This document shows positions 24,479-33,380 of a stretch of 36,141 nucleotides of DNA, one piece after another. Source of the stretch: Bacteroidales bacterium. GTDB lineage: Bacteria; Bacteroidota; Bacteroidia; Bacteroidales; Muribaculaceae. Where the stretch lies: contig JAAVFG010000005.1 in assembly GCA_014800895.1 (NCBI GenBank), forward strand, positions 1-36,141, written 5' to 3'. A model generated the notes under the pieces. The model was not told the origin of the DNA. It did not search any database and was given only the letters and a program-made list of their open reading frames with translations. Numbering within the stretch: position 1 is the stretch's first letter; every line of letters begins with the position of its first letter. The translations under genes and the position numbers were made by a program.

Positions 24479-25540
24479 CTATTCAAATCTTTTGATAAAT
24501 CTGAAAATGGTGTCATAGGCTGCGTCTCTTACCTCTTTACGACTAAGGATAAGGTCGTGCAGACCACTGTCGATAGTGCATACCATTCTCTTGGAAGGAT
24601 CGCCCAACTTCTCTCCCCTCTTCTGAAGCATGAAGGGGTCAAGCACGGCATCTCCGGTCTGAAAATCCGGCTCCCAGTTGCAGCCGTCTATCTTTCTGCT
24701 ACTATGCATCACAAGTATTGGTACCGTGATATTCTTTCTCTTTTTCATCAACTGCGACTGAGCATGATTGATAGCACCGACCCAACTGTATGTCACCGGC
24801 GGAGAATATACCATCTTCCAATCGGTGTTATATTCCCATTCACCATGATATTGCTTCAACAGACTATAGGCATATCCATCGCAATGTCCCTGCTTAATCT
24901 TTGAGTTTTTACTGAATTTACTTAGAAATTCTATCATCGGGGCTGCCACATTACGCATGAACGGAGAGAAATTCCATTCGATGAAAGGGCTATCTGTCAC
25001 GACCCTGTCAACTCCACAATCATTACCTTTCATTGCAGCCAGATAAAGCACGGTCAACCCCCCGGTTGAATGTCCTCCCAAGGTGATGTCCGTATTTCCA
25101 TCGCGGCGTATCTGCGACAATGCCGAATCAATATCAGCAAAATATTCCGTCTGCTTCCGTATATTGAATGGATACTGCCAGGGTTCCCAGCTTCTGCCGT
25201 AGCGGCGTAGATCCACCGCATAGAAATTATAACCGGAATCCACGAATCTCTCACCCATCTCTTTCTGGAAGAAATAATCATTGAAACCGTGTACATAAAG
25301 AAAAGCACGTTTACTTCCTTTTCTGTTGAGTTTACGCACGATTGTTGATCGACACGGTCCGTCAAAAGCCTCTCCCTGATTCACATAGCGGGCCTCATAT
25401 CCTTCAAGGATATCCGGATGCCATGTCGTGTCGGTTGTCGGTGTTTTAGGACCGGTGTATTTCTCAGGGAAATGCCATTCGGCAGATGCCACCATCCCCA
25501 TCATAAAGATAGCAAGAAGCAATATCGGCAGTTTTTTCAT
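24479..25540 (-). CDS. Secreted alpha/beta hydrolase
   Basis: Exported serine hydrolase, 353 residues. Signal peptide about 1-20 (MKKLPILLLAIFMMGMVASA). The oxyanion region is FLYVHGFNDYFF, the nucleophile elbow is GHSTGG with Ser158, and a His is placed at SGLHDLILS near the C-terminus; the acid is probably in the TGDAVLDPF stretch. The fold resembles monoacylglycerol lipase or serine aminopeptidase S33-type hydrolases; the substrate cannot be told. It begins 73 nt after the outer-membrane protein gene on the same strand, with a terminator hairpin in the gap, so coupling is partial at most. Confidence 0.88.
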   Translation of the reverse strand: MKKLPILLLAIFMMGMVASAEWHFPEKYTGPKTPTTDTTWHPDILEGYEARYVNQGEAFDGPCRSTIVRKLNRKGSKRAFLYVHGFNDYFFQKEMGERFVDSGYNFYAVDLRRYGRSWEPWQYPFNIRKQTEYFADIDSALSQIRRDGNTDITLGGHSTGGLTVLYLAAMKGNDCGVDRVVTDSPFIEWNFSPFMRNVAAPMIEFLSKFSKNSKIKQGHCDGYAYSLLKQYHGEWEYNTDWKMVYSPPVTYSWVGAINHAQSQLMKKRKNITVPILVMHSSRKIDGCNWEPDFQTGDAVLDPFMLQKRGEKLGDPSKRMVCTIDSGLHDLILSRKEVRDAAYDTIFRFIKRFE

Positions 25541-25552
25541 ATATAGTTATAT

Positions 25553-25590
25553 TAAAAAAGAATCTTGATGTTATAATAACACCAAGATTC
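25553..25590 (-). terminator. Terminator between the outer-membrane protein gene and the hydrolase gene
   Basis: On the minus strand GAATCTTG/CAAGATTC form the base of a stem of about 13-15 bp between 25590 and 25560, followed by six T (25554-25559). It ends about 13 nt before the hydrolase ATG, leaving no room for a separate promoter after it. Confidence 0.75.
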
Positions 25591-25613
25591 ATAATTATGG
25601 TTCATTCTCATTA

Positions 25614-28466
25614 TCAGAAACCGCCACGTCTTCCAGGTCCGGCTCCCTCAGGGCGGGGTCCTCTCGGTCTTTCACCCGGAGGCGGTCCCGGAAATTCATC
25701 TTCCATAATGGAGGGATCACCCTTCATACTCTTCTTTACCGTATTGAATTTCCAGCTGATACCGAACATTACATATCGTGTCAGGTCATTGTAACGGTTG
25801 TCAGTAATCATCCCGGCTGAAACAGTGCGGTTGATATTTCTATTCATGCCCAGAAGATCATAAGCTTTTACATAAAATGTCAGACTCTTATCTTTCAATA
25901 CGCTGTATGAGAGCTGGGCGTTCCAGAGCCATGACGAGGTATTGAAACCTGCGGAATACCCGCTGGAGCGGTCGAATACAAGGTCGGTGGTGAAATTCAG
26001 ACCGAAGGGGAGATAAAGCGAAGCATCCGTTGAGAATCCATAGGTATGCACCGAACGGTTCTGCTGACGAGGCAAAGTATTAGTGGCAAGAGAGAATGAA
26101 TAGCGAGGGTTGACTGACATCTGGAAGATATCAGAGCTGAATGTGAGTCCGAAATTCGGAGCGATCCGGAAATTGCCTGACCTGTTATAGTCACCGTTTA
26201 TATACCCTGCCATATTGTTATAGCTTGCCATCATCTGAGCTGAATAGCGCCATTTCTTATTGGCGAAAGGCTGGTTAATCATAAAGATTCCCATCAGATT
26301 CAGATTGCCGTTGGCGTTGGTATATTCAGTGGTGCGCACTCCGGTCTCAGCATCAGTAACAGTTCGGGAGACAACCGTATTTGAAGCGTACGAACCTCTC
26401 ACCATTGCCATCATGGCCTGCTGCCTTTCCTGATCATAATTATTGAAATTTGCAGAGATACTCTGAGTGAATGTCGGCTTCAAATCAGGATTACCAATCA
26501 CGATATTCAAGGGATCCGACACATCCATGACAGGCTGGAGCTGTGTCAGGGAGGGAGCCGAGGTGCGCGCGCGATAAGAGAGACGTAACGAACGGGTATT
26601 GGAGAATTTATAGCGCATATTGAAATATGGAGCCACATTCCATACCCAATGCCCCGGGACATTCCGTTCCGGCATTATCAGATCGTCGCTTTTGCTCATG
26701 GATGGAGCCACCACCATTCCCGCCTCAAGGTTATACATTTTATTTACCTTTTTATAACCTATCCGCAATTCCTGATTCATGAAACGGTTGCGGAAACGAT
26801 TGGAAAGTGCAGGATCAGGAGCAATCCCTTCCGGCACTCCGGCAATAGCAGATATGGCTGAAACAACAAATGGGTTCTCAAGCTCGTCGTAAGGCAAATT
26901 ATAAGTATATTTATCCGCATTATTAAAACGATACTGGAGACTATAGGAGAACTGAAGGAAATTCCCTCTTTTCACATCTCCCAAAGGTTCGGTCCATGTA
27001 AAGCGTCCCTGCACGGTATTATTCCATTGCTTATTATCTGAATAACGGTAAAGGATGCTATCCACATCCTGCAGATAGTAAGTGATATCATTTAAAGAGG
27101 TCGTGTTCTGCTTTGTATCAGAAAACTCATATTTCAGCTGCGCGGAGAATGATCTTCCGGGACGCGACTTAAACAGATGGTTAAAGATAAGATCACCACC
27201 TACGTTATAGCTCGTTCCCTTATTCAAACGGCTGTTTTCGTTAAGATTGACAAGTGACCGGGAGGGATCGCCGGCAAAAAGTGTGTCGGTCTCGAATAGT
27301 GATGAATTGCGATTATTGAATGAGAAACGGGGACGGAAATCAATTGTGTTCGATTCGTCAATCTTCCATTCTACCCGGAAATCCGCCCTTACATTATGTC
27401 CCTTGTCACGGGAATAGCTGTTTTCCAACTGCCGGCTGGTGGAATCCGCAAAAAGATATTGGCGATCGGTAAAGGAAGTAGCCTTCCTGTCGGAATGAGT
27501 GTAGAAGATATTTCCGCCCACTCTGAAATTCTCAGTCTTTCCTAAATTGAAATTGATACCTAATCGCTGCGCATTGGTAATTCCTCCGGAGGGTCCGAAA
27601 TTCATGAAGCGCCCGCGCCCTGAATCGGAGAATCCTAATTCGTTAATATTATTACCTCCTCCCACGATTGATATCTGATTGTTGCCTGCAAAAGTAGAGA
27701 TATTGAAACTCCCCTCATATCTGTTGTCTGTGCCATATCCGGCGGAGAGAGTCCCGAGCCAGCCATTCTGCATCGACTTCTTTACTGTCAGGTTTATGAC
27801 TGTCTCCTCCTCGCCGTCATCCACTCCCGTGAGACGTGAGAAATCACTTTTCCTATCTATCACCTGCACTTTATCTACCAATTCCGATGGAAGGTTTTTG
27901 GTGGACATACTCGTATCGTCCCCAAAAAACTCTTTACCGTTTACAAGAATCTTTGTGACACTCTTGCCGTTGGATTGAATTGTGCCATCGCTTCCTACCT
28001 CCACACCCGGCAATTTTTTAAGCAAGTCTTCAACTGATGCGTTGGTATGGGTCTTATAACTTCCTGCATTGAATTCGAGAGTATCCTGTTTAGCTACCAC
28101 CGCAGCCTTAACCCCTGTGACTACCGTCTCCTTAAGGGCAATGGCTGCTTCCCCCATAGTAATCTCTCCTAAATTCAACAGGGAGTCCTGCTCCATGATA
28201 TTTACCTTCCTTTCAATGCTATCCATCCCGATCATTGAGACATCAAGCATATACGAACCCGGAGATACTTCATTAAACCGGAAGTCTCCGTTAATATCTG
28301 TAATCACATAACGCGGGGTAATTGAGTCCGGGATGGAGCTGAGTTTCACGGTCGCTCCGGGAAGCGGTTCCCTTTCAGTGTCTCTCACTTTTCCTGTTAT
28401 GACAGATGCATAAAGGGCAGCTCCTGCGGAAACTCCAAACAGTATTGTCAGAATAGTTTTTCTCAT
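25614..28466 (-). CDS. Outer-membrane beta-barrel protein (TonB-dependent receptor-like) with a Pro/Gly/Arg-rich tail
   Basis: Large barrel protein of the Bacteroidetes outer membrane beta-barrel family (OMP_b-brl_3 type). The frame is open to 28502, but the signal peptide begins at the internal ATG (MRKTILTILFGVSAGAALYAS), so the start is set at 28466, giving 950 residues. After the signal come a carboxypeptidase-regulatory-like domain (ITGKVRDTEREPLPGATVKL) and a plug-like domain (SVEDLLKKLPGVEV, SVTKILVNGKEFFGDD). The barrel ends around RYVMFGISWKFN and is followed by about 35 residues including PPPGERPRGPRPEGAGPGRRGGF. No SusD or other partner lies next to it. The transported ligand is unknown; it may be an uptake receptor or a surface assembly protein. 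Confidence 0.88.
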   Translation of the reverse strand: MRKTILTILFGVSAGAALYASVITGKVRDTEREPLPGATVKLSSIPDSITPRYVITDINGDFRFNEVSPGSYMLDVSMIGMDSIERKVNIMEQDSLLNLGEITMGEAAIALKETVVTGVKAAVVAKQDTLEFNAGSYKTHTNASVEDLLKKLPGVEVGSDGTIQSNGKSVTKILVNGKEFFGDDTSMSTKNLPSELVDKVQVIDRKSDFSRLTGVDDGEEETVINLTVKKSMQNGWLGTLSAGYGTDNRYEGSFNISTFAGNNQISIVGGGNNINELGFSDSGRGRFMNFGPSGGITNAQRLGINFNLGKTENFRVGGNIFYTHSDRKATSFTDRQYLFADSTSRQLENSYSRDKGHNVRADFRVEWKIDESNTIDFRPRFSFNNRNSSLFETDTLFAGDPSRSLVNLNENSRLNKGTSYNVGGDLIFNHLFKSRPGRSFSAQLKYEFSDTKQNTTSLNDITYYLQDVDSILYRYSDNKQWNNTVQGRFTWTEPLGDVKRGNFLQFSYSLQYRFNNADKYTYNLPYDELENPFVVSAISAIAGVPEGIAPDPALSNRFRNRFMNQELRIGYKKVNKMYNLEAGMVVAPSMSKSDDLIMPERNVPGHWVWNVAPYFNMRYKFSNTRSLRLSYRARTSAPSLTQLQPVMDVSDPLNIVIGNPDLKPTFTQSISANFNNYDQERQQAMMAMVRGSYASNTVVSRTVTDAETGVRTTEYTNANGNLNLMGIFMINQPFANKKWRYSAQMMASYNNMAGYINGDYNRSGNFRIAPNFGLTFSSDIFQMSVNPRYSFSLATNTLPRQQNRSVHTYGFSTDASLYLPFGLNFTTDLVFDRSSGYSAGFNTSSWLWNAQLSYSVLKDKSLTFYVKAYDLLGMNRNINRTVSAGMITDNRYNDLTRYVMFGISWKFNTVKKSMKGDPSIMEDEFPGPPPGERPRGPRPEGAGPGRRGGF

Positions 28467-28574
28467 AATCTTAATTGTGGAATTGTCTTTAAGACCCAAC
28501 AAAACAAGAAAAGTTTAAGGATTCATATGCTAAAATTTGTTTAACGGCTGCCCCACTCTGAGTGTGTGCCGCCA

Positions 28575-28622
28575 TAAAAAACGGAGCAATCAGTCAGTAA
28601 AAAACAGTGACCGATTGCTCCG
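28575..28622 (-). terminator. Terminator of kbl
   Basis: CGGAGCAATC (28582-28591) pairs with GATTGCTCCG (28613-28622), and read on the minus strand is followed by a run of T (28576-28581). It lies about 33 nt past the kbl stop. Confidence 0.87.
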
Positions 28623-28654
28623 GATATTAATGATAGAAAATATCTCCTACTTTA

Positions 28655-29854
28655 TCATTTCAATACACCAAGCTTTTTCCCAACCTTAATGAAGGCGGCG
28701 ATTGCTTTGTCGAGTTGTTCGCGGGTATGTGCCGCAGAGAGCTGCACACGGATACGAGCCTGTCCCTTGGGAACAACAGGGTAATAGAAACCTGTGACAT
28801 AGATACCCTCTTTCTGCATCTCCGCCGCAAAATCCTGTGACAACTTGGCATCATAGAGCATTACGGCGCAGATAGCGCTCTGTGTCGGTTTGATATCAAA
28901 GCCCGCTTCAATCATCTTGTCGCGGAAATATGCCACATTCTCCATCAGACGGTCATGAAGCTCATCGCTCTCATCCAGCATCTTGAACATCTCTATGCTC
29001 GCGCCGACGATTGAAGGAGCAACGGAATTAGAGAAGAGATAGGGGCGTGAACGCTGGCGCAACATGTCGATAATCTCCTTCGGGCCCGTAGTGAAACCAC
29101 CCATTGCTCCGCCGAATGCTTTCCCTAATGTGCCTGTGAAGATATCTATCTTGCCATAACAGTCGAATTTCTCAGCCACACCACGGCCGCGCTCTCCAAC
29201 CACTCCGGCAGAATGACTCTCATCCACCATTACAAGAGCGTTATATTTCTCCGCCAATTCACAGATCTTATCCATCGGGGCGACATTTCCATCCATTGAG
29301 AATACGCCGTCTGTGGCGATTATCTTATGACGGCACCCTGCCGCATCCGCCTCTTTCAGACATCTTTCCAGATCCTCCATGTCAGCATTGGCATATCGGA
29401 AACGCTTAGCCTTGCAAAGACGCACGCCGTCGATAATCGAGGCATGATTGAGAGAGTCGGAGATAATCGCATCCTCCTCTGTGAAGAGAGGCTCGAAGAG
29501 TCCGCCGTTCGCATCGAAACATGCGGCATAAAGGATAGCGTCCTCAGTTTTGAAATATTTTGCTATCGCCTTCTCCAATTCCTTGTGAAGATCCTGAGTG
29601 CCGCAGATGAAACGTACTGACGACATGCCGTAGCCGCGATCGTCCATTGCCTTCTTGGCTGCCTCGATGAGACGGCTGTTATCCGCCAATCCGAGATAAT
29701 TGTTAGCGCAGAAGTTAAGCACCTCTCCTTCGCGATTCTCAACCTCGATATCGCTGCTCTGAGGAGTGATGATCACTCTTTCCTCTTTATAAAGACCGGC
29801 TTCTTTGATATCCTGAAGTTCCTTCTTAAGATGTTTCTGAAAATCCTTATACAT
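28655..29854 (-). CDS. kbl: Glycine C-acetyltransferase (2-amino-3-ketobutyrate CoA ligase)
   Basis: PLP enzyme (EC 2.3.1.29) that splits 2-amino-3-oxobutanoate with CoA into glycine and acetyl-CoA, the second step of threonine breakdown. The PLP lysine is Lys245 in GTLGKAFGGAMGG. Other family motifs: NFCANNYLGLAD, LNHASIIDGVRLCKA and VMVDESHSAGVVG. The frame is open to 29929, but those 25 extra residues are unlike the family; starting at the ATG at 29854 (MYKDFQKHLKKEL) gives 399 residues against 398 in E. coli. It is divergent from the dehydrogenase for the preceding step at 29984. A TAACTTTG box lies on the minus strand at 29875-29882, close to the ATG. Confidence 0.95.
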   Translation of the reverse strand: MYKDFQKHLKKELQDIKEAGLYKEERVIITPQSSDIEVENREGEVLNFCANNYLGLADNSRLIEAAKKAMDDRGYGMSSVRFICGTQDLHKELEKAIAKYFKTEDAILYAACFDANGGLFEPLFTEEDAIISDSLNHASIIDGVRLCKAKRFRYANADMEDLERCLKEADAAGCRHKIIATDGVFSMDGNVAPMDKICELAEKYNALVMVDESHSAGVVGERGRGVAEKFDCYGKIDIFTGTLGKAFGGAMGGFTTGPKEIIDMLRQRSRPYLFSNSVAPSIVGASIEMFKMLDESDELHDRLMENVAYFRDKMIEAGFDIKPTQSAICAVMLYDAKLSQDFAAEMQKEGIYVTGFYYPVVPKGQARIRVQLSAAHTREQLDKAIAAFIKVGKKLGVLK

Positions 29855-29905
29855 ATTGCCTGAATTATTTTTATCAAAGTTAACAAATATTTTCCGGATT
29901 ATTAT

Positions 29906-29913
29906 TACTTTTG
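29906..29913 (+). promoter_or_regulatory. -7 box for the threonine dehydrogenase gene
   Basis: TACTTTTG matches TAnnTTTG; no TTTG is seen 19-20 nt upstream. The expected start is about 64 nt before the ATG at 29984. With the opposing box at 29875-29882 it forms a tight divergent promoter region for kbl and tdh. Confidence 0.4.
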
Positions 29914-29983
29914 CAGACACAACCTTCAATTTTATTTCTATCCTCCCCCTTTACCACCGGAGAGGTGAATAACAGATTTAGTC

Positions 29984-30940
29984 ATGAAGAATATTCTTGT
30001 GATTGGAGCTACGGGACAGATAGGTTCGGAGCTCACAATGAAATTACGCGAAACCTACCCTAACGGCACAGTTGTGGCAGGCTATATCCCCGGTGCGGAG
30101 CCCAAGGGGGAATTATTGGAATCCGGTCCGTCGGCAATAGTGGATATCACTGATCCGGCTCAAATCGCGGCTGCCGTTGATAAATATAAGATTGACACTA
30201 TCTATAATCTCGCCGCTATCCTCTCGGCTGTGGCTGAAGCCAAGCCTCAATTAGCCTGGAAAATCGGTGTCGGAGGTCTTTACAACGCTCTTGAGGTATC
30301 ACGCGAAAAGGGTTGCGCACTGTTCACTCCGAGTTCCATCGGGTCATTCGGAGCTTCTACTCCTCACGAACATACTCCACAGGACACGATACAGCGCCCG
30401 CAGACCATGTATGGTGTCACAAAAGTAACGGGCGAGCTTCTCTCTGACTATTATTATCATCGCTTCGGTGTTGATACCCGCTCTGTCCGCTTCCCCGGTC
30501 TTATCTCATATGTCACTCCTCCGGGTGGAGGCACCACAGACTATGCCGTGGATATCTATTACTCTGCAGTGAAAGGCGAAGAGTTTGACTGTCCTCTCTG
30601 CAACGGCACATTCATGGATATGATGTATATGCCCGACGCCCTTCGCGCCGCCATTGAATTGATGGAAGCAGATCCGGGTCGTCTGCTGCATCGCAATTCG
30701 TTCAATATCGCTTCCATGAGCTTCGACCCCGCCATGATTTATGAAAAAATCAGAGAATATATCCCTGATTTCAAGATGAATTATAAGCCCGATCCCCTGC
30801 GTCAGCAGATTGCCGACTCCTGGCCCGACAGCCTTGACGACTCCTGCGCACGAAGCGAATGGGATTGGAAACCGGAATATGACCTGGATGCTATGACCCG
30901 CGACATGATCGCTAAATTGCGTACTAAATTTGGAAAATAA
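29984..30940 (+). CDS. tdh: L-threonine 3-dehydrogenase, short-chain (SDR) type
   Basis: NAD-dependent epimerase-like protein that oxidises threonine to 2-amino-3-oxobutanoate, the substrate of the divergent kbl product. The N-terminal NAD motif is GATGQIG (8-14); the catalytic pair is Tyr143 and Lys147 in MYGVTKVTGE, with the preceding serine motif TPSSIGSFG. PGLISYVTPPGGGTTDYAV is a stretch seen in SDR-type threonine dehydrogenases. The 318-residue length fits. This type is unrelated to the zinc-dependent Tdh of E. coli. The pairing with kbl strengthens the call. Confidence 0.92.
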   Translation: MKNILVIGATGQIGSELTMKLRETYPNGTVVAGYIPGAEPKGELLESGPSAIVDITDPAQIAAAVDKYKIDTIYNLAAILSAVAEAKPQLAWKIGVGGLYNALEVSREKGCALFTPSSIGSFGASTPHEHTPQDTIQRPQTMYGVTKVTGELLSDYYYHRFGVDTRSVRFPGLISYVTPPGGGTTDYAVDIYYSAVKGEEFDCPLCNGTFMDMMYMPDALRAAIELMEADPGRLLHRNSFNIASMSFDPAMIYEKIREYIPDFKMNYKPDPLRQQIADSWPDSLDDSCARSEWDWKPEYDLDAMTRDMIAKLRTKFGK

Positions 30941-31214
30941 TCATTACGTGGCAGTCACTCCCCGTTAAATGAAAAATTTTTAATCAGATACATTCAGAAT
31001 AAAGCATAATGCTTTAAACAATTTTAATTTAAATTTGTTAAAAATATACGATTATTGTATTTGCACTGTGTTTTATTCATGGTATTAAAAAATATTTTTA
31101 ATGCTGACTTCGGGTCTTGGTTGTGAAACTATGGCCCGAATGTTTTTATTTAGGCTCCATCCTTTTTATTTCCTTTTTCATTTTATTTCAATGATTTTTT
31201 TGTAACTTCGCAAT
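30941..31214. other. AT-rich spacer between tdh and the porin gene
   Basis: No credible gene. It holds a 7-bp palindrome TAAAGCA/TGCTTTA (31000-31016) and a hairpin TTCGGGTC/GGCCCGAA (31109-31116, 31133-31140) followed by TGTTTTTATT, which could be a distant terminator. The short block GGATGGAGCC, also near 109 and (one mismatch) near 16735, occurs here on the minus strand at about 31153-31162. Confidence 0.45.
31109..31149 (+). terminator. Possible terminator upstream of the porin gene
   Basis: An 8-bp stem with one G-U pair (31109-31116 with 31133-31140), a 16-nt loop, and a following TGTTTTTATT. It is 170 nt after tdh, so it could end the tdh transcript. Confidence 0.5.
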
Positions 31215-33224
31215 ATGAAACGTCTTACTTTCATTCTTCTGATCGTACTCATCACATTCGGAGTCTTCGCTCAGACCTCAAATAAGAATCTTTCGACTGC
31301 CTCGTCAGGCAATTCCGAAACATATAAATCGGGATCGGCATGGACTCTTTCCTGGCCCTTGGGTCAACATAAGGAATCCACTATCGATACCCTTCTCTAT
31401 GGCACACCCCGCACTTTCCTCCCTCAAATGGTTTCGGATGCATGGGCAGGAACAGGCGCATTTGCCGCAGAGGGAATAAACATGCTCTGGACGGAGCGTC
31501 CCCAACGCTCACAATTTATCTTTCAAGATGCCATCGAGCATTGGAACCCTACATTTGCCAAAGAGAAATTCTACAATGTGTTCATACCTATGACTCTTCT
31601 GACATACGATTTCGGGGGAGGACGCGAAAACCATAATGACCGACTGAAAGGTGTCTTTGCCGGCAATGTCAATAGAAAAATCGGAATCGGAGCCAACATC
31701 GACTATCTCTACACCAAGGGCGCATACGCAAATCAAGCGGTAAAAGATCTTGTCTATGGTATACAAGGTTATTACCGTGGCGACCGCTATGAGATGCAGG
31801 CTTTTATGGAGCATTATCATTCTGTAAATCAAGAGAACGGCGGTATCACCGACGACCTCTATATTACAGACCCGGCTGAATTGCAGGGTGGCGTGGAGCA
31901 GATTGAGCCGAAAAGTATTCCGACACGTTTGTCACGCGCAAAAAACAGAGTGATCGGAGCCGAGTTTTATATGAATCATGCCTATAAGCTCGGTTTCTGG
32001 AGAGATATCACCCAGCCTAATGACACAGTGGAGCGCGAAGAATTTGTGCCTGTCACTAAATTTCTCTATTCATTCGATTACCGATATAATCGTCATGCTT
32101 TCACTAACACTAATACATCCGAAGCCTCAAACTTCTGGGAGAATACCTACTTTAACAATACCGGCACTGACGATCAGACATGGTATCATTCATATACTAA
32201 CGTCTTGGGGATTGAAATGATAGAGGGTTTCCAGACATGGGCTAAATTCGGACTCTCTGCCTATGCCGAGTATCAGATCGAGCGCTTCAAGAATCTTACC
32301 GCCGAGAATCGCGGAGAGGACGGCAATCTTCCCGAAAGCCTCACTCCCCTCCCCTTTGATGTCTCCAATCAGCAGGAAGCTACCCGCAATCTCCTTTGGA
32401 TAGGTGGTAGATTGGAAAAGACTAAAGGCACATTACTACGTTATGCCGCCAACGCCCGCTTCGGTCTGCTTGGAGATGCCGCCGGCGAATTAGCTATAGA
32501 CGGAAAGATTGAAACACGCTTCCGATTAGCAAAAGACACAGTCTTGATCAGTGCGGAGGGTTTCTTTAGAAATCTCTCCCCCTCATGGCTTCTCCAGCAC
32601 TATGTCAGCAATCACTTCATCTGGGATAATAATTTCAGTAAGACGAGATCCTTCCGCGTAGGAGGTCATCTCCACATTCCATGGACAAAAACTGATATCA
32701 GGGCTGCCGTGGAGAATATTCAGAATTATATCTATTTCAATTCCTCCTCCGTGCCTCAGCAACATAGCGGGAATGTGCAGCTCCTTTCTCTATCTTTGGA
32801 TCAGAAATTGAAATTCGGAATCTGGAATTGGAATAATACCCTGACTTATCAGGTCACATCCGATAAGAATGTTATTCCGCTACCATCCTTTGCTCTTTAC
32901 AGTAATATGTTCATAGACTTTGAAGCATTCAAGGTGCTGAGGATGCAGATCGGTATAGATTGCAATTACTACACCAAATATCGCGGATTGGATTATCAGC
33001 CGGCTACGATGCAATTCCATGTTCAAGGGGCGGAGGCAGTGGATGTAGGCAACTTTGCTGTGGCGGATGCCTATATTAATGCAAAGATTCAAAAGACAAG
33101 ATTCTTCATCGTATGGAGCCATGTCAATCAAGGACTATTCGGCAAAAGTTATTTTGCTCTCCCCCACTATCCGGTCAATCCTCGTCAGTTGAAATTCGGC
33201 ATATCAATAGATTTTGCTAATTAA
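31215..33224 (+). CDS. Putative porin (Bacteroidetes Porin_10-type outer-membrane protein)
   Basis: Signal peptide about 1-20 (MKRLTFILLIVLITFGVFAQ), then a 650-residue protein dominated by alternating amphipathic strands, as in an outer-membrane barrel: repeated patterns such as FGLLGDAAGELAIDGKIETRFRL and YLYTKGAYANQAVKDLVYGIQGYYRG. The early segment FIFQDAIEHWNPTFAKEKFYNVFIPMTLLTYDFGGGR is a feature I associate with proteins annotated in Bacteroidetes as putative porin. It has no plug or TonB-related domain, so passive transport or a structural role is likelier than TonB-driven uptake. It is monocistronic, with a hairpin terminator after it. Confidence 0.75.
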   Translation: MKRLTFILLIVLITFGVFAQTSNKNLSTASSGNSETYKSGSAWTLSWPLGQHKESTIDTLLYGTPRTFLPQMVSDAWAGTGAFAAEGINMLWTERPQRSQFIFQDAIEHWNPTFAKEKFYNVFIPMTLLTYDFGGGRENHNDRLKGVFAGNVNRKIGIGANIDYLYTKGAYANQAVKDLVYGIQGYYRGDRYEMQAFMEHYHSVNQENGGITDDLYITDPAELQGGVEQIEPKSIPTRLSRAKNRVIGAEFYMNHAYKLGFWRDITQPNDTVEREEFVPVTKFLYSFDYRYNRHAFTNTNTSEASNFWENTYFNNTGTDDQTWYHSYTNVLGIEMIEGFQTWAKFGLSAYAEYQIERFKNLTAENRGEDGNLPESLTPLPFDVSNQQEATRNLLWIGGRLEKTKGTLLRYAANARFGLLGDAAGELAIDGKIETRFRLAKDTVLISAEGFFRNLSPSWLLQHYVSNHFIWDNNFSKTRSFRVGGHLHIPWTKTDIRAAVENIQNYIYFNSSSVPQQHSGNVQLLSLSLDQKLKFGIWNWNNTLTYQVTSDKNVIPLPSFALYSNMFIDFEAFKVLRMQIGIDCNYYTKYRGLDYQPATMQFHVQGAEAVDVGNFAVADAYINAKIQKTRFFIVWSHVNQGLFGKSYFALPHYPVNPRQLKFGISIDFAN

Positions 33225-33240
33225 TGTTACATAACATATG

Positions 33241-33275
33241 GGAAAAGGGAACTTTCGGGTTCCCTTTTCCGTTTC
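33241..33275 (+). terminator. Terminator after the porin gene
   Basis: A 12-bp perfect stem (33241-33252 with 33259-33270), loop TTTCGG, followed by GTTTCC. The T-rich part is mostly inside the stem. Confidence 0.75.
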
Positions 33276-33380
33276 CATCTTAGGAGGGTAGCCCGGCTTA
33301 CCATCTTTTATTATAATACATGGTAGGCTCAAGGCTCATTCATATTCAAATTCTTAAAAAGCAAAAGCCAATCTAAGACT

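Noticed and set aside
28467..28502. N-terminal extension of the large outer-membrane protein
   Set aside because: The 12 residues precede a canonical signal peptide that starts at the internal ATG, so the start was moved to 28466.
29855..29929. 25-residue N-terminal extension of kbl
   Set aside because: It overlaps the divergent promoter boxes and is unlike the family; the ATG at 29854 gives the normal length.
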